From contig NC_135245.1 of assembly GCF_947623445.1 (NCBI RefSeq), positions 20,219,501-20,283,500 of the forward strand: a DNA stretch of 64,000 bases. Direction: 5' to 3'. The notes under the pieces are model-generated. The model was not told the DNA's origin and did no database searches. It worked only from the letters and a program-made list of their open reading frames with translations. This document shows positions 34,941 to 46,941 of the stretch, piece after piece. A program made the position numbers and the translations under genes. Every line of letters starts with the position of its first letter. The stretch's first letter is position 1. The stretch comes from Clavelina lepadiformis (taxonomy: Eukaryota > Chordata > Ascidiacea > Aplousobranchia > Clavelinidae).

Positions 34941-37408
34941 TCACTGTCCAACCAATTCACGACCACCATCAACTTTCAGACAACTTCCAGTGATCATCGT
35001 TGCTTTGTCAGATGCCAGGAACAAGATGGCGTCGACCACTTCTTCTACTTTGATGTTTCTCTCATTGAGTGGATGCTTTCTGGATTCATCAGCAAACATC
35101 TCTTTGCTTTCCTTCTCCGTGAAACCGGCGTTTACAAGGATGTTAGTTTCAACAAATGAAGGACTGCATGATGCACAACAAATAGATTATGATGTTATAG
35201 TTTTCAAAAAACAAACAAACATAGACTTGTAACTGTACGACTTACTTCACAGCGTTTACTCTTATTCCACTTTTTGCAAGTTCTGTCAATGAAAGTTATT
35301 TAAAATACGGTAAATGATAGCGATGAGAGGCAAAACATTTCTTAGGATGCTTTGTAAGTGTCATATTTAACATGCAGTAGACGATTTACAACCACTATAT
35401 TATCTGATTAATTTTACAGTATGTCTCATGATCACATTCATACAACATTTCACTAAATATCACAACATTTTTCATTCATGGGAACAGATGTCTTCATATC
35501 TCACGAACTTACCGATTGGTGAAAACTTGGTGATATGATCACAAGCTGCTTTGCTGGCGCAGTAGATGGAGCCGCAAGTCAAGATACAAGTCGTGCTTGC
35601 TACGTTTGACATGTTGACGACGTTTCCTGAATCAGTTGAGGTCAATTATAAAATGAAGTTGTTCATTTCTTAAATATAGCTTGTTTACCTTTACTCTTCT
35701 CCAATTATGGAAGAGCAAGTTTGGTGAGATAAAGAGCAGCTCTGACATTGACGTTGAAACATCGATCAAATTGATTCAAAGTAAACTAAAAATGAAAAAA
35801 AAAATCTAAAAATTAAAGTGACTTTTATCAGGGGTAAAGTTATGCATATACATTAAATTACAATTGATGATGAAATTATGCTCCCAGTGATAACCTTCAA
35901 CTCACTGTGGACAATAGCACGTCAGGAGCGACGCCAGCGCTGTTGACCAAAACATGGATTTCTACAAACTTATCAGCTGTCTCTTTTATAATCTTTTTCA
36001 TGTCTTCTTGCTTTAATACGTCACCGACAACTTGCAGGATCTGCGATAATAAAATCTTATTTGTACAAAAAATAAGTAGAAAACGAAAAATCTCATGAAA
36101 TTGGCCTGAATGAGTTTGTGCTTCTGTTACACAATTTGTTTGCCCGGCCCCGTTCCACAACAATGCATGTGGCCACTTACCGGATAAAGACATGTAGCAA
36201 CTATGCAATCAACCGTATCGAAGCTTCAAGGGAAAACTTAGATAAGAATTCACAAAAGACCAATCAATCGTGCATAAAAGAAATCAATGTACGATAAAAA
36301 CGTAAAAATAAAGAAACAACGAAAGCTGGTGAGAACGAAGACAAAGGTGATACAAATAGTACAGATAGTTTGCCTCAGTTCGCTTTAATTTTTTTCGATA
36401 AGTTGTTTATTACGTTCTGAAAATGACTGTTTTTTTTCGATTAGTTTAAACTCACATCTTTCGCTCCAAGCTTCTCACATTCATCGGCAACTTGAGCAAG
36501 TCTGTCTTGATTAAGATCAGTCAGGCTAAGTAAAGCTCCTTGCTTGGACAATTCCTTTGCTGTGGCTGCTCAAATGCCACTGGCTGCGCATTTGAAACAA
36601 AGATAGTACTTGATTAAACCGAAACAAAACTACATTTATGTTACTTTAGAAATGTAATTTTCAAATTTATTCATATTCATACTTAGCAAAACGTCATCAA
36701 GCATTAACATAGCAGTTCAGAGCAAATTAAACATTTCCTTCGTTTTAAGCAAGTGTGCAGAAGAACACGTCCTTCGTTTTAAGCAAGTGCGCAGAAGAAC
36801 ACAGAAACAGTAGCGTTGCACTCTTTCAGTTTGAAGGAGCGTGTAATGCGGAAAACGATTTTGTTAAAACAAACAGTTCTATTGTCTTTTGTAATTACAT
36901 CGAAATATAAACAAAATGTTTGAAACTTGCAAACGAAGCAGACGCAAACTATGCCAGCATGACTACAACACACTTAAAAGAATGCACAAGGATCAATTTC
37001 TGCAATAAACGCTGCGCTACTTGAAAGCGCCGAAATCCATTTGTTGTAAGTGACCTTTAGAACAATACACCAACGCTTCCAAATCGATGAGTAGATAATT
37101 GACTCAGTGTATGCTAAAGCCAGGGGTGGCAGGTAAGCAATTTTGCAGCTGGTGTTGAGAAATGATTTTAACGAAAAAGGTGGAATATAAGACAAACGCA
37201 TCATCACTTTTGCAAATAATTTCACATTTATACGCGGTTCATGTACATTAGGTTTAAACGCTTCGAAATTTCCCGAGCGCAGATTGGAATATTATACAAA
37301 AGCTATTTAATAATATAATTTATCTACTTATTAATAATGATAAACTTTATACATTTGGAAATGCATCTCACCTGTTATTACGACAACTTTGGAAGCAAAT
37401 TTGCTCAT
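34941..37408 (-). pseudogene. SDR copy 3, disabled
   Basis: All seven exon positions can be aligned: 37408-37372, 36589-36456, 36040-35906, 35785-35689, 35626-35513, 35282-35246, 35163-34941. It carries several independent lesions: the exon 2 acceptor AG is lost (sequence AATG), the second glycine of GIG has become a TGA stop, and the Tyr before LEKSK in exon 4 has become TAA. In exon 5 the catalytic Ser of NISS is Asn (NMSN). Asp37 (LTDLNQDRL) and YCASK are retained. Loss of function is therefore old enough for several hits. Confidence 0.93.
36733..36800. repeat. 34-bp minisatellite, 2 copies, in intron 1 of SDR copy 3
   Basis: Two units of the shared 34-bp repeat, at the homologous place. 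Confidence 0.9.
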
Positions 37409-39230
37409 TTTGTTTAGGAAAAAAATCTGTTTCTGTATAAAAAGTGAAGTAATACAAAAATCAGTGAAACCATGAACTTACTTACTGACGATAACTTATG
37501 AATGACATTGACCGCAACTCATGTCATATAATTGGTCAGGAAGCCTTCTAACTGGAATCAAACTTATGCCATAGATTTTGCTGATCACACCACTGCTGCA
37601 GAACTGAACTAGATCTTGCAATACTTTATACCGACTCCAGTCGTGCCAGCCACTCTACCTCGTGCAAAGAAGTTTTGAAAGATCGACTGTTCTGTTTTCT
37701 TTTATTAAAACGAATGTTTTCTGTGTTATAAAGAAATGTGTTGTGTTTTCTCCTTCAGGCGTTGATCACTGTGTCACTTCGTTTCAAAGACTGTAGAAAT
37801 TATTCTAAGTAACTTTTAGCCGAGACATGCTAAAAAATAATATTTCTGTAACTTTGACGGCTGATATGATATTGTACCAAATCAAGCTCCGGAATTTGAA
37901 TTGACTATTTTTAATCGAACACACAGACGAAATAACGATTTCCACTGCTTTAAATGTACCACGCAACGTTTGTGGTTATTGGTGATACTTTTGGTGAGTC
38001 TTTTTTTTTCATATAGGCCCATAATACAATTGATCTTGTATTTTCAGTTTCGAAAACCGGCGTGAAGCTCGATACTGGATAATGAGTTACTTAATCAGCC
38101 AATTAATTAATTATTTGTTGTTTGTAAAATATTTCAAACTGCTTCATATTTTGTAGATGCATGTTCGTGTCTCAACACATAATGAATGTTTCTCTAACAC
38201 TCACCAACTATGTTCTGAAACTTTCTACGATACATCACATAGCGCAAAGAAAACTACAGGTGCTGCTGGGATGATGAACACTCGTTACCTTGCCATTGGC
38301 ATCTTGATGTAAAAGAATCAACTTTTCTTATTAAAATGTGCAGTTGTCAGAACAAACTGGCTACGACTAAGCAGGTTGATGTGATTGACTTTTATACCAG
38401 TATAAATTAATCATTGAAGCATCTGTCACATCACCACGAGCGGCTTTTGTTGATGCTTAAACTTTGAAACTTCCATACGGTTAAAAATTCCCGCTAAATC
38501 GGTGCTTGAAATAATGACTATATTAGTCAGCTCTAATCTAAGCGTAAGGGAAAGCACGACAGTAGGTTTTGACTCCCAGGAAGGAAACGAAAAATCCGTC
38601 CGTATGTTTTTGATGTTTGAGCAATAAAATGGCAACAATTTTATAAGACAAAACCCCAGCAAGCACATAAACGTGATAAAGTTGTGTCCCGTTCATTTGC
38701 CTCGTTTGCTCGTATTGCTTCACAATAGAGTAGCTCGTTAGTGATGCATCTGCTCGTAGCCTCCGTAGAACGCGCCTATGGCCGCCCAGGAAGAAATTAG
38801 GTCACTTACCTGTTGCTGAGATGTGTTTAGAACACCTGTTTGTTTCAAAACGGGTTAACCGTGGACAATCCAGGAGCTCTGTATAGAATACAGAAAACGT
38901 TTTACGAACGACGCCATATGCGACAACGTTAAGTCAGTAGAGGCTCCTGTGAGAAGATCCAACCCAAAATACGAAAGCTTTGGACATGATTTAATGTTCC
39001 TGTGAGTAATGAAAGACCTGAGGGATGTGGCCGAATGTAGAATTCAATCTTAATTGCGCTTTGTCAACACCAAGCGGTTGAATAAGTTCGATGTGCACTG
39101 CTGCTCTGTGTTCTTTGCAGAGTCACTATAGTTGGACTTCGATGTGTTGTTCTGTGCTTACGTTCAGTCGTGTCGTGTGCCATTTGTAAAGTGTAATATG
39201 TTTAATAAAATATATTGCTCAGTTACTAAT
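37409..39230. repeat. 5' flank block of SDR copy 3 (F3)
   Basis: A more diverged member of the flank family. It has extra bases near 37230-37300 and 37800-37900, and the 84-codon ORF is interrupted here. No gene is seen. Confidence 0.8.
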
Positions 39231-39877
39231 ATTGTAATTTGTTACTAGCTATTAATGATGAGGACAATAACAAGACTCAGTTGTTAGCAATTCATGTTTA
39301 ATAACAAATTGCAACCTTCTGATAATGTTTTTGTAACACTCAACACATCATTACACCGTACCACAGGTATCCAAAGATGTTCATGGTTATCCCAGAAACC
39401 GTGTTCACGGAGAGAAATTTTGACAATTTTTATAGTTTTCTCTTAAACCCTAAAGAAATAACTAGTAACTGAAAAAAGCTTTGATGTGGAATTTCGTCGT
39501 AATCAACATAGAGCAAGCCAGCAAGATGATCGAAAACTAAACCAGCCACGCTGATACTTCCGATGCTGGACTGAATGAAATGGCTGAGGATTTCTCAACC
39601 TCGTTTCTGAACAATCAATGACTCAAGGATTTGCAGATAGTCAGGCGCTTTGTGTTGTTCCGACCTTTCAAATTCTATTGGACGCTCGATTCCTCGTGAG
39701 TTACTTCACATACCTTGTGACAGAGGAACGGTTTTGCCCTAATTGGTTCAAATTTAAGGTGGGGAGTGGGAGGCGAACTTTGTTGCTCATCTACTTTATC
39801 AGTCATTATTGCGTAGTTTGCTTGAAGCGTTTTATCAATTAAACAACTTTTAATGGTTGTTTTATCACTGGGTTTGG
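39231..39877. repeat. Spacer between SDR copies 3 and 4, left part
   Basis: Homologous to about 26380-26990, up to the insertion site of the element at 39878. No gene is seen. Confidence 0.7.
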
Positions 39878-40748
39878 TGACACTTAATCACGCGACACTT
39901 AATCACGCGACGTTTAATCACCGACACATAATCACTAGGACATTTAATCACGCGACATTTAATCACACATTTACAATGTTTATTTACATTTACAATTCAC
40001 AGCAATGTTATGCATGGGAAATGTAAGCAACTGCACTAAAATCTCGCTTGACAGATAACGGTCAACTGTGTTTTGCACGCGCAGTTTCAGTGCCTTGTAC
40101 CGCATTAGAATAGAAGGTTGAGTACCAGCAATTCTTTGCAGAAACGTTGCACGTTGCATTTGTGCACGTTGCACGTTGTGACATTAGAGTAATGTTAAAT
40201 ATTACATAGGTTATACGTAGCAATGCAAAATGACATGTTATTTCCTGATTGGCTAATGTGTTTGTATAAAAACTAAGGTTTGGTTAAAATCTCTACTTCT
40301 TGTCTCTACACATAATATCAGTTTTACCTTCTGGACTGTTCATTACTGAATTGGAGTTATGGTTTTGTTTAAATGTGAAAAGATGATGAAAATGTTTCTA
40401 ATGTGATACAACTTACTTCGGACAATATAACAATTAGACTTTATGAAGCTGGTGTTGATTTAAAGAAACATTAGAGAGAAAGCAGGCGCAACGGAGTCAA
40501 AGACAATTGTCGGGGAGTTCTAAAAGAAAGACTAATAGCCTTTGGCTTTAGGCCAACCTTAAGCGCAATCCACATCGCCACTCCCACAGAAAGATGCACA
40601 CGAGCTTGAATTACTGAATTTTCCTCAAGCTTTTTCGACATCAAAGTGATTATGTGTCGCGTGATTAAATGTCGCGTGATTAAGTATCCAAGTCGCGTGA
40701 TTAAATGTCCTAGTGATTATGTGTCGCGTGATTAAGTGTCGGTACACC
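39878..40748. mobile_element. DNA transposon-like element, 871 bp, repeat-rich inverted ends
   Basis: The left end carries several degenerate ~16-bp repeats of the type ACTTAATCACGCGAC. The right end carries the same repeats inverted (GTCGCGTGATTAA..., to 40748). The flanks TATCACTGGGTTTGG (39863-39877) and TATCACTGTGTTTGG (40749-40763) form a direct repeat of about 15 bp, and the empty site is visible at about 26975. Inside are a possible TATA-type promoter (GTATAAAAAC near 40265) and a short broken coding-like stretch (about 40400-40560, IRLYEAGVDLKK...). The reverse complement of 40180-40580 recurs at 50520-50920. The superfamily is not recognised. Confidence 0.75.
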
Positions 40749-41083
40749 TATCACTGTGTTTGGCGCCATTGATAAATTTAAACAATGTGTCTTCGGTTTG
40801 GTTGTTCGGTGTGTGACGGCGAGCAAATAAAGGCGGTTTCAAAACGTTGATCAATTTGTGTTAGTAGCGCAACAACGCTACACAATATATAGTTACTCGC
40901 AGTCAAGGGTATCACTATTTGCTGTAATTTTGTAAAAGAATCTGCTTTCATGGACGAGAAAATTCTCGTTACACATTATACGTCGGCTGATTGCAAAATC
41001 TGTTTACTTTTCAAAACTGATTCCTGATTGCAAAAAATAACAAAACCAACAATTTATATGAAAACAGATTATTGTAATCCATT

Positions 41084-43576
41084 TCACTGTCCAACCAATT
41101 CACGACCACCATCAAATTTCAGACAACTTCCAGTGATCATCGTTGCTTTGTCTGATGCCAGGAACAAGATGGCGTCGACCACTTCCTCTACTTTGATGTT
41201 TCTTTCATTGAGTGGATGCTTTCTGGATTCGTCAGCAAACATCTCTACGCTTTCCTTCTCCGTGAAACCGGCGTTTACAAGGATGTTAGTTTCAACAAAT
41301 GAAGGACTGCATGATGCACAACAGAGAGATTTTGAGGTTACAGTTTTCAAAAAACCAACAACAATAAACGTGTAACTGTGCAACTTACTTCACTGCGTTT
41401 ACTCTTATTCCACTTTTTGCAAGTTCTGTCAATAGAAGTTATTTAGAACACGGTAAACGGAGCGATAAGACGCAAAACATTTCTTAGGATGCTTTGCAAA
41501 TGACATGTTTAACATGCAGCAAACGATTGACAACCACCATATTATCTGATCAATTTTACAGTATGTCTAATGATCACATTCATAGAACATTTCACTAAGG
41601 ACCACAGCATTAATCGTTCATGGTAACAGATCTCTTCATATCTCACGAGCTTACCGATTGCTGAAAACTTGGTGATATGATCACAAGCTGCTTTGCTGGC
41701 GCAGTAGATGGAAGCGTAAGGCAAAGTATAAGCCGTGCTTCCTGCACTTGATATGTTGACTATGTTTCCTGAGTCAGTTGAGATTGGTTATAAAATGAAG
41801 TTATTCACTTCTTTAAAATAACTTTTTTACCTTTAGCCCTCTCCAAATATGGAAGAGCAAGTTAGGTGAGATAAAGAGCAGCTCTGACATTGACGTTGAA
41901 ACATCGATCAAATTGATCCAATGTAAACTAAAAATAAAGAAAATACCTCTAAAAATAAAATTGATTTTTATCAGTGATAAAGTAATGAAAATATGCTGCC
42001 AGTGATAGTCTTCAACTCACTGTGGAGATTAGCACCGCAGGAGCGACGCCAGCGCTGTTGACTAAAACATGGATTTCTCCAAACCTATCAGCTGTCTCTT
42101 TTATGATCCTTTCCATGTCTTCTTGCTTTGAAACGTCACCGACAACTTGCAGGACTTGCGATAATAAAATCTTGTTTGTATAAAAAGTATAAGTAGAAGA
42201 CAAATTTTTTATGAAATTGGCCTGAATGAGTTTGTGCTTCTGTTTCACAATTTGTATGCCCGGCCCCATTCCACAATAATTAATGTAGGCCACCAAACAG
42301 CAAAAGACTTGACACAACTATGCAGTCAACCGTATCGAAGCTTCAAATGGCAACTTAGATAAACATTCCAAAAAGAACAATCAATCGTGCATAAAAGAAA
42401 TCAATGTACTTTAATAACGTGTAAAAAAAAGAAACAACGAAAGCTGGTGAGAAAGAAGACAAAGTCGCTACAAATAGTGCAAAAAGTTTGCCTCAATTCG
42501 CTTTATCTTTTTCGATAAGTTGTTTATTACGTTCTGAAAATGACTGTTTACTTTTCGATTAGTTTAAACCCACATCTTTCGCTCCAAGCGTCTCACATTC
42601 ATCGGCAACTTGAGCAAGTTTTTCTTTGTTTCGACCAGTCAAGCTAAGCAAAGCTCCTTGTTCGGACAATTCCTTTGCTGTGGCTGCTCCTATGCCACTA
42701 GCTGCGCCTTTGAAACAAAGATAATATTCGATTAAACCGAAACAAAACCAAATTCACGCTACCTTATAAAATAGTAACTTTCATCATAGTCATCAAGCAC
42801 TAACATAGCAGTTCAGAGCAAATTAAACACGTCCTTCGTTTTAAGCAAGTGCGCAGAAGAACACATCCTTCGTTTTAAGAAAGTGCGCAGAAGAACACAT
42901 CCTTCGTTTTAAGCAAGCACGCAGAAGAACACGTCCTTCGTTTTAAGCAAGCGCGCAGAAGAACACAAAAACAGTAGCGTCGCACTTTTTCAGTTTTAAG
43001 GAGCTTGTAATGCGGAAAACGATTTTATAAAAACAAACAGTTCTATTTTCTTTTGTAATTACATTGAAATATAAACAAAATGTTTGAAACTTGCAAACGA
43101 AGCAAACGCAGACTATGCCAGCATGACCAGAACACATATAAAACAATGTAGAACGATCAATTTCTGCAATAAATGCTGCGCTACTTGAATGCGCTCAAAT
43201 CCAATTTGTTGTAAGTGACCTTTAGATCTTTTATAAACCACTGCTTCCAAATCGGTAAGTAGATCATTGTCTCAGCGCACACTAAAGCCAGGGGTGGCAG
43301 GTAAGCAATTATGCAGCTGGTGTTGAGAAATGATTTTAACGAAAAAGGTGGAATATAAGACAAACGCATCATCACTTTTGAAAACAATTTCGCACTTATA
43401 CGCGGTTCATGTACATTAAGTTTAAAAGCTACGACATTTCCCGAGCGCAGATTGGAATATTATAAAAAAGCTATTTAATGATATAATATATCTGCTTAAT
43501 AATAATGATAAACTCTATAGATTTGGAAATGCATCTCACCTGTTATTACGACAACTTTGGAAGCAAAATCGCTCAT
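41084..43576 (-). pseudogene. SDR copy 4, probably disabled, mosaic
   Basis: Exon positions in coding order: 43576-43540, 42707-42574, 42155-42021, 41927-41831, 41768-41655, 41425-41389, 41306-41084. Two disabling changes: the exon 3 acceptor reads CGCAAG instead of CGCAGG, which moves the AG one base downstream and would shift the frame, and CAA has become TAA in exon 4 (after LYLT). Otherwise it is well preserved (TGAASGIG, NSAG, NISS, YCASK). Exon 2 has Gly37-Arg38 (LTGRNKEKL) as in copies 7-9, while exon 3 has NSAG as in copies 1-5. This points to gene conversion between subgroups. With few lesions it is a young pseudogene or possibly polymorphic. Confidence 0.85.
42829..42964. repeat. 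34-bp minisatellite, 4 copies, in intron 1 of SDR copy 4
   Basis: Four head-to-tail units of the shared 34-bp repeat, with mostly point differences. Confidence 0.93.
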
Positions 43577-45880
43577 TTTCTTTACAAAATACTTTGTTTC
43601 TGTATAAAACAAGAAGTAATACAAAAATCGGTGAAACAATGAACTTACTTACTGATGATAACTTATGAATGACGTTGACTGCGACTCATGTCATATAATT
43701 GCTCAGGAAACCTTCTAACTGGATTCAAACTTATCCCATAGATTTTGCTGATCACATCACTGCTGCAGAACTGAACTAGATCTTGCATTACTTTATACCG
43801 ACTCCAGTCGTGCAGGCTACTCTACCTCGTGCATAGAAATGCTAGAAATTAACTTTTCTGTTTGCTTCGTTGAAAACGAATGTTTTGTGTGGTGTAAAGA
43901 AACGTGTTGTGTTTTCTACTTCAGGCGTACGCTGTGTCACTTCGTTTCAAAGTCTGTGTAAATTATTCAAAGTAATTTATTGCTGGATTATAACTATATT
44001 GTACCATATCCAGCTCCCGGATTTGACTTGGCTATGTATTATAGAACAAAATAACCAAATAAAGATTTCCACTGCTTTAAATGTATCACGCACCGTTTGT
44101 TGCTTTTGGTGATACGTTTTTGTGATACTGTTGTTTCATATAAATCTACAATACAATTGATCTTGTATTGTCAGTTCGGAAAATCGGTGTGAAGCTCGAT
44201 ACTGGATAATGAGTTACTTAATCAGCCAATTAATAAATTGCTGTTTGTAAAATATTTCAAACTGCTTCATATTTTGTAGATGCATGTTTGTGTGTCAACA
44301 CATAATGAATGTTTGTCTAAAACTCATAAAATATTTTCTGAAACTTTCTACGATACATCACATAGCGCAAAGAAAACTACCGATGCTGCTGGGATGATCT
44401 ACACTCGTTACCTTGCCCTTAGCGTCCTGAGGATACAAGAATCAACTTTTCTTATTAAAATGTGCAGTTGATGTATAACTGTATAGCAAATGTATAACTA
44501 TATTGTACCATATCCAGCTCCCGGATTTCAATTGACTATTTATTATAGAACAAAAAGAACCAAATAAATATTTCCACTGCTTTAAATACACCACGCAACG
44601 TCAGTTGCTTTTGGTGTTACCTTTTGGTGATATTAATGTTTCATATAAATCTACAATACAATTGATCTTGTATTGTCAGTTCGGAAAATCGGCGTGAAGC
44701 TCGATATTGGATAATGAGTTACTTAAACAGCCAATTAATATTTTGCTGTTGGTAAAATATTTCAAACTGCCAAAATATTTAAAATATTTTGTAGATGCAT
44801 GTTCGTGTGTTAACACGTAACGAATGTTTGTCTAACACTCATCAAATATTTTCTGAAACCTTCTACGATACATCACATAGCGCAAAGAAAACAACCGATG
44901 CTGCTGGGATAATGAACTCTCTTTACCTTACCCTTGGCGTCTTGAGGATACAAGAATCAACTTTTCTTATTAAAATGTGCAGTTGTCAGAACAAACTGGC
45001 TACGACTAAGCAGGTTGATGTGATTGACTTTTATACCAGTATAATTTAATCATTGAAGCATCTGTCACATCACCACGAGCGGCTTTTGTTGATGCTTAAA
45101 CACTTAAACTTCCATATGGTTAAAATTTCCTGCTATATCGGTGCTTGATATAACGACAATATTAGTCAGTTCCAATCTAAGCGTGAGGGAAAGCACGACA
45201 GTAGGTTCGGCTTCCAGGAAGGAAACGAAAAATCCGTCCGTATGTTTTTGATGTTTGAGCAATAAAATGGCAACAATTTTATAAGACAAAACCCCAGCAA
45301 GCACATAAACGTGATAAAGTTGTGTCCCGTTCATTTGCCTCGTCTTTCCCTACTACTACACTATGCAGTGGCTGTTTAGTGAGGCATCTGCTCGTGGCCT
45401 TCGTAGAACGCCCTAAAGGCCCCTAGGGAGAAATTAGGTCACTTACCTGTTGCTGAGATGTCTTCAGAACACATGTGTTTATCAATACGGGTTAACCGTG
45501 GACAATCCAGGAGCTCTGTATAGAATACAGAAAACATTTTACGAATTACGCCATATGCGACATCGTTAAGTCAGTAAAGGCTCTGGTGAGAAGATCCAAC
45601 CCAACATGCGAAAGCTTTTGGAGATGATTTAATCTTTCTGTGAGTAATGAAATGCCTGAGGGATGGGGCCGAATGTAGAATGTAGTCTTAATTGCGCTTT
45701 GTCAACACCAAGCGGTTAACTAAATTTGTTGTGCATTGCTGCTCTGTGATCTTTGCAGATTCATTAAAGTTGGACTTCGATGTGTTGTTCTGTGCTTACG
45801 TTCAGTCGTGTCGTGTGCCATTTCCAAAGTATAATATGTTTAGTAAAATATGTTACTCAGATACTACTATTATGATATGT
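43577..45880. repeat. 5' flank block of SDR copy 4 (F4) with internal tandem duplication
   Basis: A flank-family member with an extra tandem segment of about 0.5 kb: the stretch beginning near 43989 recurs from about 44495. The first segment is nearly identical to F2 (30165-30665), ends abruptly at about 44470, and carries a truncated 84-codon ORF. The second is more diverged and carries the full ORF (44795-45049). Confidence 0.85.
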
Positions 45881-46941
45881 TGCTAGCTATTAATCATGGG
45901 GGCAATAACAAGACTCAGTTGTTAGCAATTCATGTTTAATAACAAATTGCAACCTTCTAATAATGTTTTTGTAACACTCAACACATCATTACACCGTACC
46001 ACAGAAATCCAAAGATGTTCATCATTATGCCAGAAACCCTCTTCACGGAGAGAAATTTTGACAATTTTTATAGTTTTCTCTTAAACCCTAAAGAAATAAC
46101 TAGTAACTGAAAAAAGCCTTGATGTGGAATTTCGTCGTAATCAACATAGAGCAAGCCAGCAAGATGATCGAAAGCTAAACCAGCCACGATGATACTTCCG
46201 ATGCTGGACTGAATGAAGTGGATTAGGATTTCCAACTTCGTTTCTGAACAAACAAGGGACCAACTTGACGCACCACGAAAAGTCAAAATTGACGTCTGTT
46301 GTCAAAGAAATGCATATACGTTTCCATTTTCCGGCTTGTTAAAGAGCACGAACACTCGTTGGAGTTCGAAGATTTGTGGATAATGGGGCGCTTAGTCTAG
46401 TTCTGATATTTCAAACTCTATTGGACGCTCGATTCCTGGTGATTTACTTCACATACCTTGTGACAGAGGAAAGGTTTCGCCCCATTGGGTTCAAATTTAA
46501 GATGGGGAATGGGAGGTGAACTTTGTTGCTCTTCTACTGAATCAGTCATTACTGTGTAGTTTGTTTGAAGCGTTTCATCAATTAATCAACTTTTAACGGT
46601 TGTTTTATCACTGTTTTCGTCAACATTGATAAATATAAACGTTGCGTCTTCGGCTTGATTGGTCGGTGTCTGACGGTGAGCAAATAAAGGCGGTTTCAAA
46701 ACGTTGATCAATTAGTGTTAGCAGCGCGACAACGCTACACAATATATAGTTACTCGCAGTCAAGGGTATCACTATTTGCTGTAAATGTGAAAAAAAACGC
46801 TGCTTTAATGAACGAGAGAAATCTCGTTACACATTATACGTCGGCTGATTACAAAATCTGATTACTTTTCAAAACTAATTACTCATTGTAAAAACAAACA
46901 AAACCAACAATTTATACGACAACAATTTATTGTAATCCATT
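45881..46941. repeat. Spacer between SDR copies 4 and 5
   Basis: Homologous to 26380-27300 and to 39280-41030 without the 871-bp element. There is an extra stretch at about 46245-46380 with no partner in the other two. No gene is seen. Confidence 0.7.
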
